A DNA stretch of 15,576 nt from Gemmatimonadota bacterium (lineage in GTDB: Bacteria; Gemmatimonadota; Gemmatimonadetes; Gemmatimonadales; GWC2-71-9), in NCBI GenBank assembly GCA_025361465.1, contig JANYAG010000023.1, positions 1 to 15,576 of the forward strand, written 5' to 3'. How positions within the stretch are numbered: the first letter of the stretch is position 1; the number at the start of each line of letters is the position of its first letter. Positions 7,372-14,759 of the stretch are shown piece by piece. The position numbers and the translations under genes are program-made. A model generated the notes under the pieces. That model did not search any database, was not told the origin of the DNA, and worked only from the letters and a program-made list of their open reading frames with translations.

Positions 7372-8436
7372 ATGAAGCAGGCGCTCCAGCAATACAAGCA
7401 ATACCTGTTGACGGGCGTGTCGTACGTGATCCCGATGATCGCGTGCGGCGGCATCCTGATCGCTTCGGCGATCGCCCTGTTGACGTTCCTGCATCCCGAA
7501 GCGATGACGGCGAGTGGGCCTGATTTTTCAGCGGCGCCCAATCTGCAGATGGTACTGGACATCGGGGTCGCCGCCTTCACCCTGGCGCTTCCCGTGCTGG
7601 CGGGATACATCGCGTATGCCATGGCCGGACGACCGGGACTCGTGCCGGGGCTGATCGGGGGCTACCTGGCCGGGACGACGAAGGCGGGATTCCTCGGTGC
7701 GCTGCTCGCCGGCCTCCTGGCGGGACACGTGGTGAACCTCGTCAAGAAGATGCCGGCGCACCGATTCGTCCGTCCAATCATGCCGATCATCATCATTCCG
7801 ATCGTTTCGAGCCTGGTGGTCGGTGTCGTCATGCTCAAGGTCGTCGGCGTGCCGATCGCCGACTTCATGGCGTTTCTGAGTGGCTGGCTGGCCACGATGA
7901 GCAAGGGGAACGCGCTCGTCCTTGCCGTGATTCTCGGGGGCATGATCGCCTTCGACATGGGCGGCCCGGTGAACAAGGCGGCGTTCTTCTTCGGCGCGGC
8001 GATGATCAAGGAAGGCAACTTCGCGGTGATGGGTGCCTGCGCGGCGGCGATCTGCACGCCGCCGCTCGGATTGGCGCTCGCCACGCTGACCGGCCGACGG
8101 CTCTGGTCCGAGGAACAGCGGGAATCGGGCCTGGCCGCGCTCGGCATGGGGATGGTCGGTATCACCGAAGGGGCGATTCCCTTTGCGGCAGCGGATCCGG
8201 TGCGCGTCATTCCGTCGATCATGGCCGGGTCGATCGTCGCCGCGTTCATCGCGATGCTCGGTGGGGTGGGCGACCACGCCCCCCACGGCGGGCCGATCGT
8301 CCTCCCGGTGATCGACCATCGCTGGTTCTACGTGCTGGCGATTGTCGCCGGCTCCGTCGTGACGGCGCTCGCCATCAACCTGCTGAAGAAGACCACCGAC
8401 AAGGCCGTTCCGGACGCGGCAGGAGTTCCGCTGTGA
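7372..8436 (+). CDS. PTS fructose/mannosylglycerate-type EIIC membrane component
   Basis: This 354-residue integral membrane protein moves the sugar through the inner membrane while EIIB phosphorylates it. Family motifs are strong: 'GYLAGTTKAGFLGALLAGLLAGHVV' (about 98-121), 'FDMGGPVNKAAFFFG' (194-208) and GITEGAIPFA (263-272), the signature of the Fru-family EIIC domain (as in FruA, FryC and MngA). Conserved 'DHAPHGGP' lies near 301-308. There is no fused EIIA or EIIB domain; these are separate downstream. The ATG at 7372 directly precedes 'KQALQQYKQYLLTGVSYVIP', the usual start of this domain, so earlier in-frame codons are rejected. No SD is evident. Its TGA overlaps the EIIB start by 4 bp, implying coupled translation. 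Whether the sugar is fructose, mannose or a mannosyl glycoside cannot be told from the sequence. Confidence 0.95.
   Translation: MKQALQQYKQYLLTGVSYVIPMIACGGILIASAIALLTFLHPEAMTASGPDFSAAPNLQMVLDIGVAAFTLALPVLAGYIAYAMAGRPGLVPGLIGGYLAGTTKAGFLGALLAGLLAGHVVNLVKKMPAHRFVRPIMPIIIIPIVSSLVVGVVMLKVVGVPIADFMAFLSGWLATMSKGNALVLAVILGGMIAFDMGGPVNKAAFFFGAAMIKEGNFAVMGACAAAICTPPLGLALATLTGRRLWSEEQRESGLAALGMGMVGITEGAIPFAAADPVRVIPSIMAGSIVAAFIAMLGGVGDHAPHGGPIVLPVIDHRWFYVLAIVAGSVVTALAINLLKKTTDKAVPDAAGVPL
8421..8425 (+). promoter_or_regulatory. Shine-Dalgarno AGGAG for EIIB
   Basis: AGGAG lies inside the end of the EIIC gene, 7 bases before the EIIB GTG at 8433. It confirms the GTG start and the GTGA stop/start overlap. 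Confidence 0.85.
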
Positions 8437-8726
8437 AGATCGTCGCCGTGACCGCGTGCCCGACGGGGGTCGCGCACACCTACATGGCCGCCGAGCAGCT
8501 GACGAAGACCGCGGCCAAGCTTGGTCACACGATCAAGATCGAGACCCAAGGGTCGATGGGCATCGAGAATGCACTGAGCCAGGCGGACATCGACTCGGCC
8601 GATGCTGCCATCCTGGCGGCCGACATCATGATCGAACAGGTCGAGCGCTTTGCCCGGATCCGCAAGATTGAATGCCCCGTGCACGCCGTGCTGAAGCATC
8701 CTGAGGAGCTGTTCGCGAGGTTGTGA
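8433..8726 (+). CDS. PTS fructose-family EIIB component (stand-alone)
   Basis: This 97-residue cytoplasmic protein accepts phosphate from EIIA and passes it to the sugar bound by EIIC. The start 'MKIVAVTACPTGVAHTYMAAE' is the Fru-type EIIB signature; Cys9 is the expected phosphorylated residue. 'KIETQGSMGIEN' and 'DIDSADAAILAADI' follow as in the family. The length matches single-domain EIIB-Fru proteins such as E. coli FryB (about 108 residues). It begins with GTG, overlapping the EIIC stop by 4 bp, and ends 3 bp before the multidomain gene, so all three PTS genes should be one transcript. Confidence 0.95.
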   Translation: MKIVAVTACPTGVAHTYMAAEQLTKTAAKLGHTIKIETQGSMGIENALSQADIDSADAAILAADIMIEQVERFARIRKIECPVHAVLKHPEELFARL

Positions 8727-8729
8727 CCC

Positions 8730-11246
8730 GTGGGACTCGACTGCCCCTTCATCTGTCCGCTGATCAACGGCGTCCACGCCCGCCCGGCAAGTGCGCTGGA
8801 GCGCGTGACGCATCGTTTCGCCTCCCGCATCACCATCGTCAACGAGCGCACCGGCGAGTCGGCCAACGCCAAGAGCGTCCTTGGCCTCGTTGGCCTCGAC
8901 ATCCGGCTGGATGACCACTGCCGAATCACCGTGGACGGCCCCGATGAGGCCGACGCGGCAGCGGCGATCATCCGCTTCCTGGACCAGGAGTTCCCGGACT
9001 GCGACGAGGTGTTCCCGCTCACGCCATCGGCGGTGGGGGAGATCCAGTTGCCGCCGCTGCTGGAGCACGCCAATGCCGAGCTGCTGCACGGCACATCAAT
9101 CGTGCCGGGAATCGGGCGGGGAAAGGTGGTCCGCATCGACACGCTGATCATTCCCGAGGTGCTCCTGCAGGAGCAGGCCGGCGACCCCGACGCAGTGATC
9201 GAACAGCTGGACGCCGGACTCCGCGCCCTCGATGCACAGTACGACGAACAGCTGGCTGCCGGCAGCGGCAGCATCGCCGCCTCGGTGCTCGAGGCGCATC
9301 AGGCGATCGCGCATGACCCCGCGCTCCGCGAGTACCTGGTGGCCACCGTGCGCCGGACCGGCGGTTCCGCTGCCGCGGCAATCGCCGCCGCCGACGCACA
9401 CTTCAGCGCCATGCTGATCGATTCGGGGAGCATGCTCCTGCGTGAACGGGCCCTGGATATCCGGGATGTCTGCAGCCAGCTGTTCGACCAGGTCTACGGT
9501 GACGGCTCGCCGCGTGAACGCACGCACCTGACGGTCGACGCGATCTGCATCGCCGACAACCTCACGCCGGGCGGGTTCCTGGCGCTGGACCGGACCTTCC
9601 TGAACGGCCTGGTGCTCGGCCACTCGACCTCCACGTCCCACACGATTGTGCTCGCCCGGTCGTTCGGCGTGCCGACCCTCACCGGCGTCACGGGTCTTGG
9701 CGATCCCACGCTCGATGGGCGCGAGGTCATCCTCGACGCCGACCTCGGCGTCCTGGTGACCACCGAGACACCGGCCGTGCGCCGCTACTACGAACTGGAA
9801 GACGCACGCCTCGCCGGTCGCCGGGAACGCCTCAGGCGCACGGCGGGCAAGCCGGCGGCAACGACCGATGGGCGTGGCGTCGAGATCGGGGCCAACATCG
9901 CCACGGCCGCGGAGGCCCCCCTGGCGTTCGCGGCCGGGGCCGATGGCATCGGCCTGTTCCGCACCGAGATGTTGTTCGTCAATCGCGATGACCCGCCGAG
10001 TGAAGCGGAGCAATTCGAGGACTATCGGCAGGCAGTTGTGGCCGCTTCCGGCAAGCCGGTGATCATCCGCATGCTCGACATCGGCGGCGACAAGCCCGTG
10101 CCGTACCTGCGCCTGCCGAAGGAGGAGAATCCCTTCCTCGGGTTCCGGGCCGTGCGCATGTATCCCGAATTTCATGCCCTGGTGCGCACGCAGGTGCGAG
10201 CGCTCGTGCGGGCGTCGGCGTTCGGGCAGCTGAAGGTCATGGTGCCGATGATTTCGCGCCTCGACGAAGTGGTGTGGGTGAAGCAGGTGATTGCCGAAGA
10301 ACAGCTCCGGTGTGCCAGCGCCGGCGTGGCGCATGACCCGGCGATGCTGATCGGCGCGATGGTCGAAGTGCCATCGATGGCGTTCCAGCTCGATCAGTTC
10401 TGTCGCGTCCTGGACTTTTTCAGCATCGGAACCAACGATCTGCTCCAGTATTTCCTTGCCGTGGACCGGAACAGCGACCGGGTCGCGGCGCTGTACGATC
10501 CGATGGCTCCGGCGTTTCTCCGGCTGCTCAAGAAGATCGTTGACGAAATCCACCTGGCCGGGTGCTGGGTGGGAGTGTGCGGAGAACTTGGTGGACTGGC
10601 AAGCGCCCTGCCACTGCTGGTTGGGCTGGGGGTGGACGAGCTCAGCATGGCGGCACCGGGCATCGCGTCCGCGAAGGCCGAAGTCCGCGCCCTGGGCTGG
10701 GCATCGTGCCGGAAGCTGCTCGACCAGGCCGTCAACTGTGAGGCCGGTTCCGGCGTGGACCACTTGCTCGCCTCGTTCGCGGGTGGGCAGCCGGTCCCGC
10801 TCCTTTCGCCGGACCTGATGGTGTTCGACGCCGACTGCACCAGTCGCGAGGAGGCGATCAAGGCCATCGTGGACCAGCTCTACATCAGCGGGCGGACCGA
10901 TCATCCCCGCGAGGTCGAGGCCGCGGTGTGGCAGCGCGAACAGGTGTACTCGACTGCCTTCGGCCACGGATTCGCCATCCCGCACTGCAAGTCCGATGCG
11001 GTCAAGGCCAACTCGCTCGTGATCCTCAGGCTGCGGCAGCCGGTTGCCTGGGAGTCGCTTGATGGCAAGCCGGTCTCGGTGCTGCTACTCCTGGCCATCC
11101 GCCAATCCGACGAGGCCACTGCGCACCTGAAGATCCTGGCCGCGCTGGCGCGCCAGGTCATGCACGAGGAGTTCCGCGAGCGAGTGGAACGGGAGCAGAA
11201 TCCCGACGCGCTATGTGCCTTTTTGCGGGAGAGCGTTGGTGGGTAG
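8730..11246 (+). CDS. Multiphosphoryl transfer protein, HPr-EI-EIIA(Fru) fusion
   Basis: This 838-residue cytoplasmic protein carries phosphate from PEP through three fused PTS domains. HPr (about 1-90) has His16 in 'GVHARPAS', plus Ser49 in 'NAKSVLGL' at the place of the HPr-kinase serine. Enzyme I (about 115-665) has His304 in 'STSTSHTIVLARS', the PEP-site segment 'GADGIGLFRTEMLF' (403-416), 'NPFLGFRAVRMY', 'SIGTNDLLQYFLAVDR' and Cys617 in 'VCGELGG'. EIIA-Fru (about 695-838) has His752 in 'GHGFAIPHCKSDAV'. All catalytic residues are present. Order and length match E. coli FryA and FrwA/PtsA (831-833 residues), unlike FruB-type proteins, which start with EIIA. The GTG start is 10 bases downstream of GCGAGG and places HPr His at the normal distance. 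No separate EI or HPr is in the window. Confidence 0.96.
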   Translation: MGLDCPFICPLINGVHARPASALERVTHRFASRITIVNERTGESANAKSVLGLVGLDIRLDDHCRITVDGPDEADAAAAIIRFLDQEFPDCDEVFPLTPSAVGEIQLPPLLEHANAELLHGTSIVPGIGRGKVVRIDTLIIPEVLLQEQAGDPDAVIEQLDAGLRALDAQYDEQLAAGSGSIAASVLEAHQAIAHDPALREYLVATVRRTGGSAAAAIAAADAHFSAMLIDSGSMLLRERALDIRDVCSQLFDQVYGDGSPRERTHLTVDAICIADNLTPGGFLALDRTFLNGLVLGHSTSTSHTIVLARSFGVPTLTGVTGLGDPTLDGREVILDADLGVLVTTETPAVRRYYELEDARLAGRRERLRRTAGKPAATTDGRGVEIGANIATAAEAPLAFAAGADGIGLFRTEMLFVNRDDPPSEAEQFEDYRQAVVAASGKPVIIRMLDIGGDKPVPYLRLPKEENPFLGFRAVRMYPEFHALVRTQVRALVRASAFGQLKVMVPMISRLDEVVWVKQVIAEEQLRCASAGVAHDPAMLIGAMVEVPSMAFQLDQFCRVLDFFSIGTNDLLQYFLAVDRNSDRVAALYDPMAPAFLRLLKKIVDEIHLAGCWVGVCGELGGLASALPLLVGLGVDELSMAAPGIASAKAEVRALGWASCRKLLDQAVNCEAGSGVDHLLASFAGGQPVPLLSPDLMVFDADCTSREEAIKAIVDQLYISGRTDHPREVEAAVWQREQVYSTAFGHGFAIPHCKSDAVKANSLVILRLRQPVAWESLDGKPVSVLLLLAIRQSDEATAHLKILAALARQVMHEEFRERVEREQNPDALCAFLRESVGG

Positions 11247-11265
11247 CATTCGACGGTACCCACCA
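11237..11265. promoter_or_regulatory. Perfect inverted repeat on the PTS stop codon, overlapping a -10-like element
   Basis: TGGTGGGTA (11237-11245) and TACCCACCA (11257-11265) are perfect 9 bp arms with an 11-base spacer. The left arm contains most of the fusion protein's stop codon (11244-11246). There is no T-run after the right arm, so a classic terminator is not supported. TAGCAT at 11244-11249 fits the local -10 pattern, with TTTGCG 16 bases upstream (11222-11227), so a regulator bound here could block a mannosidase promoter. Terminator, attenuator and operator all remain possible. Confidence 0.5.
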
Positions 11266-11291
11266 CCGACTTCCTCCTGGAGACGCAGGTC

Positions 11292-14200
11292 ATGCAACGT
11301 TTCACGAGATTGCTGGCAGTGCTCTGGCTGGCACTTCCCGCTGGTCTGACTGCGCAAGGCGCCCAACGCACCCCGCCTGACCTGACCAGGCAACCCACCC
11401 TGTACGTCGTTCCCTACGCGCACCTCGATACCGAATGGCGCTGGGACTATCCCACCACGATTCGGGAGTATCTCCCGGCGACGCTGCGCGACAATTTCGC
11501 GCTGTTCGAGAAATACCCGAACTACGTCTTCAACTTCAGTGGCGCCAACCGCTACCGGATGATCAAGGAGTACTACCCGGCGGACTACGCGACCATGAAG
11601 CAGTACATCGCAGCCGGGCGCTGGTTCCCGTCCGGGTCGTCGATGGAAGAGAACGACGTGAATTCCCCGTCGGCCGAATCGACAATGCGCCAGATCCTCT
11701 ATGGCACGCAGTACTTCCGCAGCGAGTTTGGCAAGACCAGCGCGGAATACATGCTGCCAGACTGCTTTGGATTCCCGGCGTCGTTGCCGAGCATCCTGGC
11801 CCACATGGGCCTCAAGGGATTCTCCACGCAGAAGCTGAGCTGGAACTCTGCGATGGGGATTCCGTTCAATGTCGGCTACTGGGAAGGACTGGATGGCAAG
11901 GGCGTCGTCGCGGCGCTCAATGCCATGACCTACAGCGGCAGTGTGACGCAGGACATTTCGAAGAGCCCGCCCACCCCGGTCGAGGGGCAGCGCAACACGC
12001 CGACCGACTGGCCCAAGCGCATCCAGGAAGATTTCCAGAAGAACGGCATCATGGCCGACTTCTACTACTACGGCACTGGTGACATTGGTGGCTCGCCGCG
12101 CGAGCCCTCGGTGGCGCTGATGGAAGCGATCGTGACCAAGGGCCTCGGCATCATTCCGGCGCCGCAGGCCCCGCGCACCCCGGGACAGCCGGTGGTGGCC
12201 GCGCCGACGCCGCAACCGATCCGGGTTGGCGACGGCCCGGTGCATGTCGTGCAAGGGTCGGCGGAGCAGATGTTCCTCGACATCAAGCCGGACCAGGTGG
12301 CCGGCCTGCAGCACTACAAGGGCGACCTGCTCCTGATTGAGCATTCGTCCGGCTCGATCACGTCGCAGACCTACCTCAAGCGCTGGAACCGCCAGAACGA
12401 AGTGTTGGCGGACGCCGCAGAGCGCGCCTCGCTGGCCGCCCAGTGGCTCGGTGGCCGGCCGTATCCGCTCAAGCGGCTGAATGACGCCTGGACGCTGGTG
12501 ATGGGGGCGCAGTTCCACGACATCATTCCCGGCACCAGTATCCCGAAGGCGTATGAGTACGCGTGGAACGACGAGCTGCTCGCCCTGAATCAGTTCGCCG
12601 GCGTGCTGACCAGCGCCACCGACGTGGTGGCGTCGGCGCTGAACACCCAGACCAAGGGCGCGGCCGTCGTGGTCTTCAACCCGCTCAATATCGCGCGCGA
12701 GGACATCGTGGAGGCGGCGGTGACCTTTGCGAACGGGACACCGAAGGCCGTGCGCGTCACTGGACCGGATGGCAAGGAAGTGGCGTCCCAAGTGACCGCT
12801 GCGGGCAAGGTGATGTTCCTCGCCAAGGTTCCGTCGTCGGGCTACGCCGTGTTCGATGTTCAGGGCATCGACCTCTTGACCGGCAAGGCCGCTGCATCGG
12901 CTCTTGCCGTGACGGCCTCGACGCTCGAGAACGCGCGCTATCGCATCACCCTGGATGCCAACGGCGATGTCGCAAGCCTGTTCGACAAGTCGATCAAGAA
13001 GGAACTGCTCTCCGCACCGATCCGCCTGGCGATCAAGACCGACAAGCCGGTCGACTGGCCGGCGTGGAACATGGACTGGGCCGACCAGCAGAAGCCGCCG
13101 CGTGCCTTCGTGCAAGGGTCGGCGAAGATCCGGGTCGTCGAAAGCGGCCCGGCCCGTGTGGCGATTGAGGTCGTTCGCGAGACCGAAGGCTCGGTGTTCG
13201 CGCAGACGATCCGCCTGGCGGCCGGTGACGCCGGCAATCGCGTCGAGTTCGGCAACGTCATCGACTGGAAGACGGCCGAGGCCAACCTCAAGGCGACCTT
13301 CACGCTGGCGGCGTCAAATCCGCTGGCGACGTACAACTGGGATATCGGCACCCTCCAGCGCAGTAACAATCACGAAAAGAAGTTCGAGGTGCCGTCCCAT
13401 CAGTGGTTCGACCTGACCGACAAGTCGGGGACGTTTGGTGTGACGGTGCTTTCCGACAGCAAGAACGCGTCGGACAAGCCCGACGACAACACGCTGCGTC
13501 TCACGTTGATGCGCACCCCGGGGATCGGTACCGGCAACGGACGCTCCTACGCCGACCAGTCGAGCCAGGACTGGGGGCATCACGAGTTCGTGTTCGGACT
13601 TGCCGGGCATGCCGGCGACTGGCGCCAGGGGCAGACCGACTGGCAGGCATGGCGGCTGAACCAGCCGCTGCTCGCCTTCGAGGCACCTCGGCACGCCGGG
13701 GCCCTCGGCACGACCTTCTCGCTGCTCCGGCTGAACAACAGCCGGGTGCGGGTGCTCGCCGTCAAGCGGGCCGAGCAGAGCGACGAAGTTGTCGTGCGGT
13801 TGGTGGAGCTCGATGGCAAGCCGGCGAAGGGCGTCAGCTTGGCATTTGCCGGGCCGATCGCCAGTGCGCGCGAAATCACCGGGGCCGAGCAGCCGCTCGG
13901 TGTTGCGACCGTGACAGCCGGCGCGCTCGTGACCGACTTTACTCCCTATCAGATTCGCAGCTTTGCGCTGAAACTGGCCCCTGCTGCCGGTGCGCAGGCG
14001 ACGCCACCCAAGTGGCAAGCGCTGGCACTGCCCTTTGACCGGAAGGTGGCGAGCACGGATCATTCAGTCGGTGGTGGAGTCTTCGACGGGTCGGCGCGGA
14101 GCCTGCCGGCCGAGATGCTCCCGCGCGACCTGCCGTTCGATGGCATTCATTTCACCCTCGCGCGCCCTGATTCGTTCAACGCCGTCGTGCCGCAGGGGCA

Positions 14201-14690
14201 GACGATCACCCTGCCGGCCGGCGCCTTCACGCGCGTCTACCTGCTGGCCGCTGCTGATGGCGACCAGAAGGCAACGTTCCGTGTCGGCGACACGCCGGTC
14301 GATCTCACGATCCAGGACTGGGGTGGCTACATCGGTCAGTGGGACAACCGCCTCTGGACCTCCCATGAAGAACCCCTTCCGCCGCGCGCCGGTGCTCCGG
14401 CTGGTGCCCCCGTTCGCATGCGCACGGTCACCGAATTTGCCGGTCTCACGCCGGGGTACGTGAAGCGTGCGCCGGTTGCCTGGTTCGCCTCGCACCGTCA
14501 CCTGAGTGACGGCAGCAACGATCCCTACGCGTACTCCTACCTGTTCGGGTATGCCATCGATCTTCCGGCCGGCACCACAAAGATCACCCTGCCCACCAAC
14601 AGCAGGATTCGGGTGCTGGCCCTGACGCTGTCCAATGAAGCCCCTGCGGTGCGGCCGGTCTCTCCGCTCTATGATGCGCTGATGCGGTAG
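11292..14690 (+). CDS. Exported GH38 alpha-mannosidase
   Basis: This 1132-residue glycoside hydrolase should cleave alpha-mannosides outside the cytoplasm. Residues 1-24 form a signal peptide (FTRLLAVLWLALPAGLTAQG). The GH38 catalytic domain (about 35-430) shows zinc ligands His44 and Asp46 in 'PYAHLDTEWRW', the nucleophile Asp157 in 'LPDCFGFPASLP', and His409 in 'QFHDIIPGTSI'. 'SGSITSQTYLKRWNRQNE' (353-370) is also typical. A Pro/Ala-rich insertion occupies about 288-312. Beta-sandwich GH38 middle and C-terminal domains follow, starting near 'AAVVVFNPLNIARED', and a tail near 'DPYAYSYLFGYAIDLPAGT' may be an extra carbohydrate-binding-like domain. E. coli MngB, a cytoplasmic GH38 enzyme next to a Fru-type PTS, is the closest known arrangement. 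The ATG has GGAG 9 bases upstream. Confidence 0.95.
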   Translation: MQRFTRLLAVLWLALPAGLTAQGAQRTPPDLTRQPTLYVVPYAHLDTEWRWDYPTTIREYLPATLRDNFALFEKYPNYVFNFSGANRYRMIKEYYPADYATMKQYIAAGRWFPSGSSMEENDVNSPSAESTMRQILYGTQYFRSEFGKTSAEYMLPDCFGFPASLPSILAHMGLKGFSTQKLSWNSAMGIPFNVGYWEGLDGKGVVAALNAMTYSGSVTQDISKSPPTPVEGQRNTPTDWPKRIQEDFQKNGIMADFYYYGTGDIGGSPREPSVALMEAIVTKGLGIIPAPQAPRTPGQPVVAAPTPQPIRVGDGPVHVVQGSAEQMFLDIKPDQVAGLQHYKGDLLLIEHSSGSITSQTYLKRWNRQNEVLADAAERASLAAQWLGGRPYPLKRLNDAWTLVMGAQFHDIIPGTSIPKAYEYAWNDELLALNQFAGVLTSATDVVASALNTQTKGAAVVVFNPLNIAREDIVEAAVTFANGTPKAVRVTGPDGKEVASQVTAAGKVMFLAKVPSSGYAVFDVQGIDLLTGKAAASALAVTASTLENARYRITLDANGDVASLFDKSIKKELLSAPIRLAIKTDKPVDWPAWNMDWADQQKPPRAFVQGSAKIRVVESGPARVAIEVVRETEGSVFAQTIRLAAGDAGNRVEFGNVIDWKTAEANLKATFTLAASNPLATYNWDIGTLQRSNNHEKKFEVPSHQWFDLTDKSGTFGVTVLSDSKNASDKPDDNTLRLTLMRTPGIGTGNGRSYADQSSQDWGHHEFVFGLAGHAGDWRQGQTDWQAWRLNQPLLAFEAPRHAGALGTTFSLLRLNNSRVRVLAVKRAEQSDEVVVRLVELDGKPAKGVSLAFAGPIASAREITGAEQPLGVATVTAGALVTDFTPYQIRSFALKLAPAAGAQATPPKWQALALPFDRKVASTDHSVGGGVFDGSARSLPAEMLPRDLPFDGIHFTLARPDSFNAVVPQGQTITLPAGAFTRVYLLAAADGDQKATFRVGDTPVDLTIQDWGGYIGQWDNRLWTSHEEPLPPRAGAPAGAPVRMRTVTEFAGLTPGYVKRAPVAWFASHRHLSDGSNDPYAYSYLFGYAIDLPAGTTKITLPTNSRIRVLALTLSNEAPAVRPVSPLYDALMR

Positions 14691-14721
14691 CGTTTCCACC
14701 GCCGTGCTGTTCCCTGGCCAC

Positions 14722-14757
14722 GCAAACGGTGGCGTCCAATCGGGCGCCACCGTTTGC
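14722..14757. terminator. Strong bidirectional hairpin between convergent genes
   Basis: Perfect 13 bp arms (14722-14734, GCAAACGGTGGCG; 14745-14757) continue inward by a G-U pair and two G-C pairs to a four-base AATC loop, about 16 bp of stem. It lies 31 bp after the mannosidase stop and 2 bp before the stop of the convergent polymerase gene, the expected position for a shared terminator. There is no U-tract on either side, so it would act by stem strength or with a factor. Confidence 0.75.
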
Positions 14758-14759
14758 CG

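Noticed and set aside
7372..8726. A complete fructose operon (fruBKA)
   Set aside because: No fruK-type kinase is present, and the fusion has HPr-EI-EIIA order rather than the EIIA-first FruB order, so fructose specificity is not claimed.
9096..10985. 629-codon - strand open frame opposite the PTS fusion
   Set aside because: The + strand has complete HPr, EI and EIIA active sites; the - strand translation is His/Arg-rich and featureless.
11211..13115. 634-codon - strand open frame opposite the mannosidase
   Set aside because: It is the complement of a clear GH38 catalytic domain, with no motif of its own.
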